From: an uncultured Saprospiraceae bacterium | GTDB lineage: Bacteria; Bacteroidota; Bacteroidia; Chitinophagales; Saprospiraceae | Reading direction: 5' to 3' | Assembly: GCA_937921555.1 (NCBI GenBank) | Contig: CAKZUV010000053.1 | Coordinates: 1 to 48,103 of the forward strand | Length of the DNA: 48,103 nt | Shown here: one piece after another, positions 34,335 through 42,816 of the stretch | Layout of the letters: each line of letters begins with the position of its first letter | Numbering within the stretch: the stretch's first letter is position 1 | Made by a program: the position numbers and the translations under genes | The notes under the pieces: generated by a model | Told to the model about the DNA's origin: nothing | Databases searched by the model: none | The model's input: only the letters and a program-made list of their open reading frames with translations

Positions 34335-34976
34335 ATGGATCAACAAAAACATCATCTTGAAACGCTTACGGAAATCAGAGCGCTCATGGAGCGCTCTTCC
34401 CGCTTTATTTCTTTGAGTGGATTGTCCGGCGTAGCGGCGGGATTTTTTGCGCTTTTGGGGGCCGCCGCCGTTTACTGGTATTTGGATATCACTCCTTTTT
34501 CCGGACAAAAAGCCTACTACGTCACGGCGGAAACGCTGAACCGGGGCGGGATGCATTATCTTACATTTTTTATGGTAGATGCGGCAATTGTACTCATTCT
34601 GGCCATCAGTAGTGGTATCTTTTTTACGACACGTAAGGCCCGGAAGAAAGGCCTGAAAATGTGGGATGCTTCTTCGCGGCGATTGTTATTGAATATGGCG
34701 ATTCCCCTGGTAGCAGGCGGAATATTTTGTTTAGGATTGCTCTATCACGATTTGTTTGGAATGGTCGCTCCGGCCACGTTGGTTTTTTACGGACTGGCGT
34801 GTTTGAATGCGAGTAAATATACGTTGAATGATATCCGGTATTTAGGTATTCTGGAAATAATACTTGGCCTGATTGCGATGTTTTTTCTGGGATATGGTCT
34901 GGAATTTTGGGCTTTTGGTTTCGGGGTTTTACATATCGTTTACGGACTGATCATGTATTATAAATACGAACAGTGA
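34335..34976 (+). CDS. Four-helix membrane protein, partner of winged-helix regulator
   Basis: A protein of 213 residues. The amphipathic N-terminus (HHLETLTEIRALMERSSRFIS) precedes about six hydrophobic segments, probably paired, beginning LSGLSGVAAGFFALLGAAAV. This family regularly sits directly before a small winged-helix gene in Bacteroidota, and here the two overlap by 4 bp (GTGA). It may sense a membrane signal and control the regulator, but that is inference. The frame extends upstream to 34251, through the operator block. I chose ATG 34335; ATG 34329 is also possible. Confidence 0.75.
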   Translation: MDQQKHHLETLTEIRALMERSSRFISLSGLSGVAAGFFALLGAAAVYWYLDITPFSGQKAYYVTAETLNRGGMHYLTFFMVDAAIVLILAISSGIFFTTRKARKKGLKMWDASSRRLLLNMAIPLVAGGIFCLGLLYHDLFGMVAPATLVFYGLACLNASKYTLNDIRYLGILEIILGLIAMFFLGYGLEFWAFGFGVLHIVYGLIMYYKYEQ

Positions 34977-35272
34977 AGAATCTTTTTACAAAAATAAGAA
35001 AGGAATTTGATCACCGGACGCGGCTGGGAATCATGTCGATGCTGGTCGTAAACGATTGGGTAGATTTTACGACGCTCAAAGAAATGCTGGGATTACAGGA
35101 CGGTACGCTGGCCAGTCATTTAAAAAAACTGGAAAGCAACGAGTTTATTAAAATCAAAAAAGAATTTATCGGCCGCAAGCCCCAAACCTCCTACGCCGTG
35201 ACCGATGCTGGCAGAAAAGCTTTTACCGATCACCTGGATGCGCTGGAAGAAATTATCAGACAAAGCAAATAG
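34973..35272 (+). CDS. Winged-helix DNA-binding regulator
   Basis: A protein of 99 residues with the compact winged-helix domain of the HTH_34 type: EFDHRTRLGIMSMLVV, then WVDFTTLKEMLGLQDGTLASHLKKLE (helix-turn-helix), then FIKIKKEFIGRKPQTSYAVTDAG (wing). The start is GTG, overlapping the stop of the membrane gene by 4 bp (GTGA), which implies translational coupling. It probably binds the palindrome found before its own operon and before the MpaB gene. No cofactor or metal site was seen. Confidence 0.88.
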   Translation: MKNLFTKIRKEFDHRTRLGIMSMLVVNDWVDFTTLKEMLGLQDGTLASHLKKLESNEFIKIKKEFIGRKPQTSYAVTDAGRKAFTDHLDALEEIIRQSK

Positions 35273-35463
35273 TTAGGTCCAAGACAACAACCGCTAAATG
35301 AGCAATAACACTTTTATAAAGAGAAGTAACGATTGAAGTGTTTGAAGTTGCAGTTTCAATCGAAACGTTTTCTTCCTATTAATTACCTAAAAATTTAGAG
35401 ACTTTGGCACTGACCTTATTTTAAAATTTTAAAACCATCAGAAATTCCTGATCTCTTTTTTTG

Positions 35464-35501
35464 AATATCAACTTTGTTTTTCAAAGTACTTTATTAAAAA
35501 A
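35464..35501 (+). promoter_or_regulatory. Promoter/operator block, copy 2
   Basis: Nearly the same 38 bp as at 34269. It has the perfect palindrome ACTTTGTTTTTCAAAGT (35471-35487). The -7-like box is CAACTTTG, one base off consensus. The start codon of the MpaB gene is 14 bp downstream. Confidence 0.6.
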
Positions 35502-35514
35502 TAAATTTTCTAAC

Positions 35515-36501
35515 ATGAATAAATCAGCTTTTTCCTCCGTCCGGCTTACTGACGCCGAAAAACAAGCTTCTGTCCGGGCCACCGAGGCCTTTGAGGCGCA
35601 ACTGGCACAACTGCCCAAAGTGGGAGCAACCGGATTTTTCGGACCGGATAGTATGACCTGGAAAATTTACCGGGAACCGACCATGTTGCTCGGTGGCATC
35701 AGTGCCCTGCTACTCCAGATTGCGCATCCGGCCATCGCCGAAGGCGTCCGGAAATTCAGTAATTTCCACGAAGAGTATCTGTACCGGGCACACCGTACTT
35801 TTAATGCGATGGCCGGATTTTATTTCGGGTCGGAAGCGTTGGCGCTCAAGACCGCCAGGCGATTGTTTCAGATGCACGGAATGATTCGCGGCAACGTCGG
35901 TAAAAAAGTAGATGGCTGGTGGCAGGTAGAAAGGTTTTGTGCCCGCGATCCGGAACTCCTCACCTGGGTGCTGGCCACGCTCGTAGAGACGAGTTTGCGG
36001 ATTACCGAACTGATCCACGGACCTTTGCCCCGCTCCGAAAAAGAGCAGTTTTTTCAGGAGTCAAAAATCATCGCTACGCTGATGGGTATTCCGGCCGAAT
36101 CTTATCCGGATGATCTGACCGCCTTCGAGCACTACTACCAAATTATGCTGGAAAGCAATACGTTGCAAGTAACACCGACCAATATGCAATTGGCAAGAAT
36201 TATTTTAAATCCACCGTATGGCAGCAACCGGATTTTCCGGGCAATGGCCGCTGTCTTTTTGCCCGAAAAATTTGCCATAGAATATCAGCTCCTACCCTCT
36301 CCTACCGAAAAAAAATGGATAGACCGGTTTGTCAGATTTTTAAGAATTGCCCTGAAGTTTACGCCCAAATTTGTACGCTTCGCTCCTCCTTATCACCAGG
36401 CCCGGTGGCGACAGACCAAGGCCCGGAAAAAGTGGCATACCGGATATTTTTATACCATGCTGACCAGGCATTTTAAATTCCCGTTTGGCATTAATGTCTG
36501 A
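35515..36501 (+). CDS. MpaB-type oxygenase family protein (DUF2236)
   Basis: A protein of 328 residues of the DUF2236/MpaB/latex-clearing family, some members of which are heme oxygenases acting on hydrophobic substrates. Seen: MTWKIYREPTMLLGGISALLLQIAHPAIAEGV (split here as a continuous N-terminal block with the HP motif), FSNFHEEYLYRAHRTFNAMAG, and the middle WVLATLVETSLRI. The C-terminus is basic. No signal peptide was seen, so it is probably cytosolic or peripherally membrane-bound. Substrate unknown. The frame is open to 35461, which covers the operator block; I chose ATG 35515. The shared upstream block links its control to the winged-helix gene. Confidence 0.85.
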   Translation: MNKSAFSSVRLTDAEKQASVRATEAFEAQLAQLPKVGATGFFGPDSMTWKIYREPTMLLGGISALLLQIAHPAIAEGVRKFSNFHEEYLYRAHRTFNAMAGFYFGSEALALKTARRLFQMHGMIRGNVGKKVDGWWQVERFCARDPELLTWVLATLVETSLRITELIHGPLPRSEKEQFFQESKIIATLMGIPAESYPDDLTAFEHYYQIMLESNTLQVTPTNMQLARIILNPPYGSNRIFRAMAAVFLPEKFAIEYQLLPSPTEKKWIDRFVRFLRIALKFTPKFVRFAPPYHQARWRQTKARKKWHTGYFYTMLTRHFKFPFGINV

Positions 36502-36572
36502 CAAAAAGTAAGGCAAGTGATCAAAATTTATTCAAATTCAGCAATCCAATTCATCTTTTTAATAAAAAAATT

Positions 36573-37307
36573 ATGTCTCTACTCACAAAAATAAGAATCC
36601 TGTTTTCGGAAGACCGGCAGTTCAGGTCGTTTATGCTCTTGTGTATCTTTACTTTGTTTAATTTTTGTCTGATTGGAGTAAGGTTACACTACCTTGACTT
36701 TGACCTGGCGTCTATCCAGTCGTCCGAAGATTTGTTTAGTCTGCGCGGCACGACGACCTTTCTGTTTTTAATCTGGAATTTATTTTTGGCGTGGATTCCT
36801 TACTGGGTCTCACTGGCCGTCGCACCGTCTTACGAACGCAGCAAGTCGCCGTTACTGACAGGTGGATTACTTTTCGTGTGGCTGTTGTTTTTACCCAATG
36901 CACCCTACCTTCTTACGGACCTGATACACTTGCGGATGCGAGCACCGATTCCATTCTGGTATGATCTGATGTTGTTGATTTCTTTCGCCTGGACGGGTTT
37001 GCTGCTTGGTATTATTTCGTTGTATGAAGTTCACCGGTTTATTGCATGGCAGTGGTCAAAACTGGCGGGATGGATGATCGTTATTATCTGTGTGATTCTG
37101 AGTGGACTAGGGGTGTACATTGGCCGCTTTCTACGCTGGAACTCGTGGGATATCCTGACCCATCCACTTGAACTGATGGAGGATTTATATTACATACTGG
37201 TGACCCCACAAACTTTCGCCGGCAGTGGCAGTATTGTAATTTTTGCCGCTTTCTTTTTGCTATCCTACCTGACCTTTTTTAGTTTTTCAGAAAAAAAATT
37301 TAAATAA
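36573..37307 (+). CDS. DUF1361 membrane protein
   Basis: An inner-membrane protein of 244 residues with about seven helices. It has the DUF1361 pattern: IWNLFLAWIPYWVSL, then LLFLPNAPYLLTDLIHLR, then WYDLMLLISFAWTGLLLG, and ending in RFLRWNSWDIL. Function unknown. It starts 71 bp after the oxygenase and ends 10 bp before the DUF817 gene, so at least these last two are one transcript. Confidence 0.9.
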   Translation: MSLLTKIRILFSEDRQFRSFMLLCIFTLFNFCLIGVRLHYLDFDLASIQSSEDLFSLRGTTTFLFLIWNLFLAWIPYWVSLAVAPSYERSKSPLLTGGLLFVWLLFLPNAPYLLTDLIHLRMRAPIPFWYDLMLLISFAWTGLLLGIISLYEVHRFIAWQWSKLAGWMIVIICVILSGLGVYIGRFLRWNSWDILTHPLELMEDLYYILVTPQTFAGSGSIVIFAAFFLLSYLTFFSFSEKKFK

Positions 37308-37317
37308 ATATTAAGCT

Positions 37318-38241
37318 ATGAGTGTCTCTTTCTATTCGTCGGTCCATCCCAAAACCCGGGGTGGACTTTCTTTCACCGAAGCGCCCGTTGACGCCTATTT
37401 TGAAAGATTAATTTTTTACTGGTCCGAGCGACTGTTGTCACCGAAACTGCGTGGAAGTCGCTGGCACGAGTTTATTGTTTTTGGCATCAAACAAGCAAGA
37501 GCGGCGAGTTACGGCGGTAGCTTACTGGCTTTGATTTTATTGACCAGTTTCTTTGAGTTCACGACGATTGCCCGGTACGATTTTCTGTTTATTGGTGCAA
37601 TATTAATTCAGTTGTTGCTGCTGATTTTAAAAATAGAAACGTGGAAAGAAACACAGGTTATTTTACTTTTTCACGTGGTCGCAACGGTCATGGAAATATT
37701 TAAAACGCATCCTTCGATTGGTAGCTGGCAGTACCCGGAAGTCTGCTTTTTTAAGATTGGGAATGTGCCGCTTTTTACCGGATTTATGTATTCAGCCGTC
37801 GGAAGTTTTATTGCACGTTCGTGGAAAATAATGAAATTGAGGTATACCGGATATCCTCCGCTTCTGGTTACCATCTTGTTGGCAATCGCGATTTATCTCA
37901 ACTTTTTTACGCACCACTTTATTTATGATTTCCGGTATATTTTATTTGCACTGATTGGTATATTTTATTTTAGAACGCAAGTTTATTTTGTGGTTTATTT
38001 AAAAGAAAGAAAAATGCCAATGTTACTGGCTTTTATGCTGATCGCCTTCTTTCTGTGGCTGGCCGAAAATGCCGGTACTTATGGTAATATGTGGCAGTAT
38101 CCAAATCAAGCACAAGTATGGCAATGGGTATCACTGGGAAAGATGGGTGCCTGGTTTTTACTGATGATTGTCAGTTTTGTCCTGGTATCACTTCACCAAA
38201 AAAACACCCTCTTCAGCGATCATTTGACTAAAAATGAATGA
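37318..38241 (+). CDS. DUF817 membrane protein
   Basis: A protein of 307 residues with about eight hydrophobic helices. The signature region HPSIGSWQYPEVCFFKIG followed by PLFTGFMYSAVGSFIARSW, and later ENAGTYGNMWQYPNQAQVW, match DUF817. Several Trp/Tyr/His residues cluster around these loops, suggesting a pigment-, heme- or quinone-like ligand, but that is guesswork. It is coupled to the DUF1361 gene by a 10-bp gap. Confidence 0.88.
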   Translation: MSVSFYSSVHPKTRGGLSFTEAPVDAYFERLIFYWSERLLSPKLRGSRWHEFIVFGIKQARAASYGGSLLALILLTSFFEFTTIARYDFLFIGAILIQLLLLILKIETWKETQVILLFHVVATVMEIFKTHPSIGSWQYPEVCFFKIGNVPLFTGFMYSAVGSFIARSWKIMKLRYTGYPPLLVTILLAIAIYLNFFTHHFIYDFRYILFALIGIFYFRTQVYFVVYLKERKMPMLLAFMLIAFFLWLAENAGTYGNMWQYPNQAQVWQWVSLGKMGAWFLLMIVSFVLVSLHQKNTLFSDHLTKNE

Positions 38242-38306
38242 CACAAAATCTAAAATTTGACTATATTTATGGCTCTAGTGCCACTGTGTAATAAATTCAA
38301 TCTGTT

Positions 38307-39554
38307 TTGGAAAATAATCTTTTGCTTGATGTCGAGACTTACGCCGTTAATTTTATTACCCGTGAGGTACCAAAAGATTATGCCTTTCATGATCTGCAAC
38401 ATACGATCAGCGTGGTGGAAGCAGCCCGTACGATTGGGAAAGACATGAATCTGCAGGAAGATGAACTGGAAATTTTACAAATAGCGGGTTGGTTTCACGA
38501 CATGGGATATGATCAAGGGCCTGAAGGTCACGAAGAAAGAGGATGTGAATACGCGGCGAGCTTTTTATCTTCGCTTGATTATCCTGCCGAAAAAATAGAA
38601 AAAGTTAAAAGTTGTATCCGGGCGACCCGACTCAATCACATTCCTCAAACGGAACTGGAAAAAATAATCTGTGACGCGGATCTCAGCCACCTGGGACGCA
38701 GAAATTACTGGGATCGGTGTGGCAGAATCAGACAGGAGCTGGCCACTACCCGTAATACGGTGATGACAGACGAAGAATGGGTTAGTTTTGAACTGGGATT
38801 TATGCAGGCACACTTTTTTAATACCTCCGTCGCCCAAAAATTATACGGAGACCGAAAAACCAAACACATCCAAAAACTGGAACGACGCCAGAAAAAATAT
38901 AAAAAATTAACCAATCCCGGCACTACCAATATTATTCCCATCGAAAGCAAGAAAAGGAAAAAAAAGAAAAAACCTTCTTATTCGGATCTGGCGGGTAAAA
39001 ACGATTCTGGCAATATTAATTTAAAACAAATCAATCTGGGACGAGGGGTTGAAACCATGTACCGGACTACTTACCGGACTCATATCAACCTCAGCTCAAT
39101 TGCCGATAACAAGGCTAACATTATGTTGAGTATCAATGCTATTATTGTTTCTATTACCCTCTCAACGTTGGTTCCTAAATTTGATGATATTCCCAATCTG
39201 GTGATTCCAACTGTAGTCCTTCTCCTGGTTTGCCTGATTGCCATTATATTTGCCACCCTCTCTACCCGCCCCAAAATTACGGAAGGTCGTTTTACCAGAA
39301 AAAATATTGAAGAACGCAACGCGAATTTACTTTTCTTTGGAAATTTCTACAACATGAGTCTTGATGATTATCACTGGGGAATGTTGGAAATGATTAAAGA
39401 CGAAGATTTTTTATACAGCTCAATGACGCGGGACCTTTACTATCTGGGAATTGTACTGGCTAAGAAGTACAAGTATCTGAGCTATTGTTACACCGTTTTC
39501 ATGTATGGTCTGATTATATCGGTTGTTACTTTCGCCATTGTTTTTATTGCATAA
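38307..39554 (+). CDS. HD phosphohydrolase fused to a Pycsar-type transmembrane effector
   Basis: A protein of 415 residues. The N-terminal HD domain (about 8-190) has HDLQHT (His28/His32), GWFHDMGYD (His64-Asp65), EGHEERG (His75) and CDADLSH (Asp123/Asp125). All metal-ligand positions seem present. A Lys-rich linker (KKRKKKKKP, about 215-223) follows. The C-terminal domain has SSIADNKANIMLSINAIIVS, three membrane helices (272-290, 298-318, 393-413) and FFGNFYNMSLDDYHW, the pattern of the Pycsar effector family (DUF5706). In Pycsar, such proteins disrupt the membrane when bound by cCMP or cUMP. No pyrimidine cyclase is nearby. The start is TTG 38307; no in-frame ATG precedes it. Confidence 0.88.
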   Translation: MENNLLLDVETYAVNFITREVPKDYAFHDLQHTISVVEAARTIGKDMNLQEDELEILQIAGWFHDMGYDQGPEGHEERGCEYAASFLSSLDYPAEKIEKVKSCIRATRLNHIPQTELEKIICDADLSHLGRRNYWDRCGRIRQELATTRNTVMTDEEWVSFELGFMQAHFFNTSVAQKLYGDRKTKHIQKLERRQKKYKKLTNPGTTNIIPIESKKRKKKKKPSYSDLAGKNDSGNINLKQINLGRGVETMYRTTYRTHINLSSIADNKANIMLSINAIIVSITLSTLVPKFDDIPNLVIPTVVLLLVCLIAIIFATLSTRPKITEGRFTRKNIEERNANLLFFGNFYNMSLDDYHWGMLEMIKDEDFLYSSMTRDLYYLGIVLAKKYKYLSYCYTVFMYGLIISVVTFAIVFIA

Positions 39555-39874
39555 AAAAGGATGTCCACACCGTAAGAAAACTTACGGGTGGACTCAACCC
39601 TATAGAAAATAACAACAAAACAGAAAGTTCTTTATCTTAGGAATGTTTTTTTGTTTTTGTTCAGTTGATCAAAAAGAATTTGTTTCAACTTCTACTACAG
39701 CATAGATAGGGGAAATCATAGAGAATACAAACTTTTTTTTTTGAATAAGTTAATACAGTAAAACACCTGCAAGTAATAGAAATTCAGACAAGCTATAAAC
39801 TTAAAAGAATTGTCCGTGGACAGAGCACTCGCTTTAGCTGAGCAAAAAATTATAGAGATAAGTAAAGTATCTAA
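39555..39874. other. Intergenic region with a stable hairpin
   Basis: A 320-bp gap between convergent genes. GTCCACACCGTAAG (39563-39576) and CTTACGGGTGGAC (39581-39593) form a strong hairpin with loop AAAA just after the HD-Pycsar stop, but no T-tract follows. The remainder is A/T-rich without coding potential. Confidence 0.65.
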
Positions 39875-40897
39875 CTAGGATTCGTTAGATTCGATTCGGT
39901 GGGCCATCCGCTGAATCGCTTCAATGATTGCTTCCAGGGCTGGTGGATAATCCACGTATTGAACTTTGTGGCGATCTTTTCCCCAAATGCTCAGTGTCAC
40001 TACTTTTTTCTTTTTCCCATAGGCAATCGCCAGACGAAGTGGAATGGGACGGGGTTTTTCCTGTTTTCTTTTCTGACAAATACTATTGTCACAATCGTAG
40101 ATTCGCTCCAGTTCAAAGAACCCTTTTTTGTCTACAAATTCTGCGAAAGCTTCCAGCTCTTCGCGCGGAATATCCTTACGGGTAACATTCAGTCCTTTAT
40201 CGACGGTCTTAAATTCTTTTATCAGACGACCATCACTTTTGATGTGGATATAATCACGCAATACCGGATCAATCCCTCCATAATATCCACCACCAATCAA
40301 CTCAATGTTTATATAAACCCGGTCGTCTTTGTATTTTTTTTGTTTTCTCTTTTTCTTCTTCTTTTTTGATTTCCGCTTAGCAAAACTAAAAAGCCCCCCT
40401 CCTTTTTTCTTTTCCTCCATTTCGACAATTACATCCGGAAGTTCGTTAGCTGGCTTAATGAAAGGCGCATCCTCACTTTCTACTCTGACAAAATGATACT
40501 GGTACGTACCTTTACTGTTGGGTTGGGTAAATTCCAGAACCAGCCGGTTTCGGCTTAATTCTGCTACCGCAAATTTTTTGATATGCTTAAAACTATAGAT
40601 GAGTTCCCGGCCTTCAACCTTAAAACGACCTTTGGTCAGGCGACCATTCAGGTATTCCTGATAGGTATAGTTGTAACGAAAATAAAGATAATATTCGTAA
40701 AAATTTTCTGCTTTGTGAATAGTCGTATTGGATTCCAGATGAATCGCATAAGTATATTTCCACTTGGATTCCAACAGCCGCCGCTCGTCTACCTCACCAA
40801 AACTTCGACTGACCTTCGGACCGCTATCCTGCTGTGCGCATACATCAGCGACCAGCAATCCGACAAATAGCAGTAATAAGGGCAGGAGTTTTCTCAT
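39875..40897 (-). CDS. Hypothetical exported protein with poly-lysine segment
   Basis: A protein of 340 residues. A signal peptide (hydrophobic LLPLLLLFVGLLVADV) is cut near CAQ. The N-terminal half is beta-rich (YTYAIHLESNTTIHKAENFYEYYLYFRYNY is an aromatic-rich stretch in two parts). The middle carries a 12-residue run of almost pure Lys/Arg in KRKSKKKKKKRKQKK (about 172-186). The C-terminal half has LRLAIAYGKKKKVVTLS and ends at HRIESNES. No family recognised. It may bind a polyanionic surface. The terminator at 41037 separates it from the upstream minus-strand gene. Confidence 0.75.
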   Translation of the reverse strand: MRKLLPLLLLFVGLLVADVCAQQDSGPKVSRSFGEVDERRLLESKWKYTYAIHLESNTTIHKAENFYEYYLYFRYNYTYQEYLNGRLTKGRFKVEGRELIYSFKHIKKFAVAELSRNRLVLEFTQPNSKGTYQYHFVRVESEDAPFIKPANELPDVIVEMEEKKKGGGLFSFAKRKSKKKKKKRKQKKYKDDRVYINIELIGGGYYGGIDPVLRDYIHIKSDGRLIKEFKTVDKGLNVTRKDIPREELEAFAEFVDKKGFFELERIYDCDNSICQKRKQEKPRPIPLRLAIAYGKKKKVVTLSIWGKDRHKVQYVDYPPALEAIIEAIQRMAHRIESNES

Positions 40898-41027
40898 TAT
40901 TATCCGTATCTATAAAAAATTTGAAATTCGGTTAGACAAATTTCAAATTAAATATTATCAAATATTATACCATTACTTCACCAATACTAATTGGATTTAA
41001 AAGGTAAAACAAACTTGATACTCCCCA

Positions 41028-41083
41028 TAAAAAAAGGGCTTTCTGCTTCTCTGATACAGGCTAATAATAAGAAACAGAAAGCC
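41028..41083 (-). terminator. Terminator of the FadL-like gene
   Basis: On the minus strand GGCTTTCTG and CAGAAAGCC pair (plus 41037-41045 and 41075-41083) with further TTCT/AGAA pairing inside. A T-run follows from the A-tract at 41028-41036. Confidence 0.85.
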
Positions 41084-41116
41084 TTCTTCTCTCATAATTT
41101 TCATGGTTATCGGTTA

Positions 41117-42640
41117 TTAAAACCGATAACCAAGGGTAAATAATATATTATTACTGGCTAATTGCCGGTTTACCTGTTGTTCGGCACGGCTATTCTCCAG
41201 ACTATACGGAGAATAAATATCTTCCCTGCTGCCACGGACGTAAGCCAAGTCCAGGTACACTCTGTCTGCCCGGTAACCTGCCCCCACACTAATCCGGGTA
41301 AGCACATCGTCCTGATTCGCCCGTGCAGAAGCTGACCAGTTATAGCCCGCTCTCAGTAAAATACGTTCAATTTTATATTCGGCTCCCACCCGTATATTTA
41401 AGGCAGACTGAAGTTCATCTTCTATTTCCGCATTGACAATATCTCCCCGGTCTGTATCAAAAATACTATTACCATCCTTGTCCAGATTATAAACATTGTT
41501 TCCGTAATTAACATATTCTACTTCTGCGGATAATAATCCAAACTGGGGAATGATTAATCCTCCGCTCCCAATGAACCGCCAGGGCGTCCGGAATCCATAA
41601 TCAATATCTCTGGGCTGAAACGGTTCGCCTCTTCCTGAAGTAATATTCCCGTTTTCCGTAAATGTATACCCCACACTGGTATCGTAAAAATCCGTCATTG
41701 AATAAAAAGTAGGCGTATGTACCGCCGCGCCAATCCGGATTTTTGGCGTAGGCCAGTAAATCATCCCAAGTTTTACATTTACTCCAACCCCTTCTGTGCT
41801 CAGGGTATCCGTAAATTGTAAACTCTCAAAAAAAGGAACATTTCCATCAAACTCGGTTCCAGGATCAAACTCCTCATAAGATCTGGATTGTGTATATCTC
41901 AATATAGGAATACCCAATGACCCTCCAATTAAAAGCTTATTATTGTAATTGCCCGCGAGAGAAAGAGACAATTCGCTAATTGACCCTTGACGGCTCAAAT
42001 TTTGTAATCGCGCTATCTGAGCATTGGGATCGGCATCTTCAAAATCATTGAAGTAAAACCCCGTTGGATTATCCTGATCATCCAAAATATCCCCAATTGC
42101 AAACGCATCATAAGCCGGTCCAGCCAGAAAATCATCAAGTTCCTGAGCAAATACTGGCGCCCCACCTGGATCGGTCGCTAGCTCTAAAAACTGTTCTGCC
42201 ATAGAGCCAGAAGACCGACCTTCAAAATTGAAATTTTCCTTAAAATTAGCTATTCGATTGTAGCCAATCGCAAAATTGGAAGTTCTCCATTTTCCTCTGG
42301 GCTGAGAATTTAGTACGATTCCTATATTACTAAAACTAAAGCTCGCAGCGTTATCCTCAATTTCAGGATTACTTCCTCCGGATAATACGCCGGTAGTATT
42401 TCGTAAATCAAAAGAAGGAGTAATACTAAATTCTGAACTACGGTAAATTGCCAATCCCGCCGGGTTCACGTTGATAACCGAAAATTCGCCACCTAAAGCA
42501 CTCATTCCACCTCCAATACCAGCCATTCGAGCGGTACTCGCAGATTCTATCTGACTAAATCGTAAAGCATCATTTAATGATTGAGCAGATATAGAAATAG
42601 TGAAACTAAATAATAAAATGATTAAAATATTATTTTTCAT
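41117..42640 (-). CDS. Outer-membrane transport protein, FadL/OmpP1-like
   Basis: A protein of 507 residues. A signal peptide (hydrophobic IILLFSFTISISA) ends at AQS. The mature N-terminus has ALRFSQIESASTARMAGIGG followed by SALGGEFSVINVNPAGLAIY, the conserved start of the OmpP1/FadL family in Bacteroidota. The rest is long alternating beta strands ending in NNILFTLGYRF with a terminal Phe, as in an outer-membrane barrel. It probably takes up hydrophobic compounds. The frame extends to 42685, but ATG 42640 gives a proper signal peptide. Confidence 0.88.
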   Translation of the reverse strand: MKNNILIILLFSFTISISAQSLNDALRFSQIESASTARMAGIGGGMSALGGEFSVINVNPAGLAIYRSSEFSITPSFDLRNTTGVLSGGSNPEIEDNAASFSFSNIGIVLNSQPRGKWRTSNFAIGYNRIANFKENFNFEGRSSGSMAEQFLELATDPGGAPVFAQELDDFLAGPAYDAFAIGDILDDQDNPTGFYFNDFEDADPNAQIARLQNLSRQGSISELSLSLAGNYNNKLLIGGSLGIPILRYTQSRSYEEFDPGTEFDGNVPFFESLQFTDTLSTEGVGVNVKLGMIYWPTPKIRIGAAVHTPTFYSMTDFYDTSVGYTFTENGNITSGRGEPFQPRDIDYGFRTPWRFIGSGGLIIPQFGLLSAEVEYVNYGNNVYNLDKDGNSIFDTDRGDIVNAEIEDELQSALNIRVGAEYKIERILLRAGYNWSASARANQDDVLTRISVGAGYRADRVYLDLAYVRGSREDIYSPYSLENSRAEQQVNRQLASNNILFTLGYRF

Positions 42641-42753
42641 AAAAGGGGTTGTTTTAAAGCTTTTGAAGCTGCATTCATTTTTCATTAAATTTAAAACAGC
42701 TTACTTTATAAATATTTTCTCTAACAAAATGTTCAATGTTTGACTTCGAGCCA

Positions 42754-42790
42754 TAAAAAAAGTGGGTGGAAAATCAATCCACCCACTTTT
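42754..42790 (-). terminator. Terminator of the Arg/Ser-rich protein gene
   Basis: AAAAGTGGGTGGA and TCCACCCACTTTT form a 13-bp perfect stem with loop AAATCAA. The A-tract at 42754-42760 gives the T-run on the minus strand. Confidence 0.9.
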
Positions 42791-42816
42791 CCGCTTATGC
42801 GAATGCCATAACAATC

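Noticed and set aside
38257-38448. Plus-strand frame starting with ATG 38269
   Set aside because: It is out of frame with the HD-Pycsar gene, which has clear domain support from TTG 38307 onward.
38307-39554. Complete Pycsar defence system
   Set aside because: Only the effector-type domain is present. No adenylate/guanylate-cyclase-like pyrimidine cyclase occurs in the window, so a complete system cannot be claimed.
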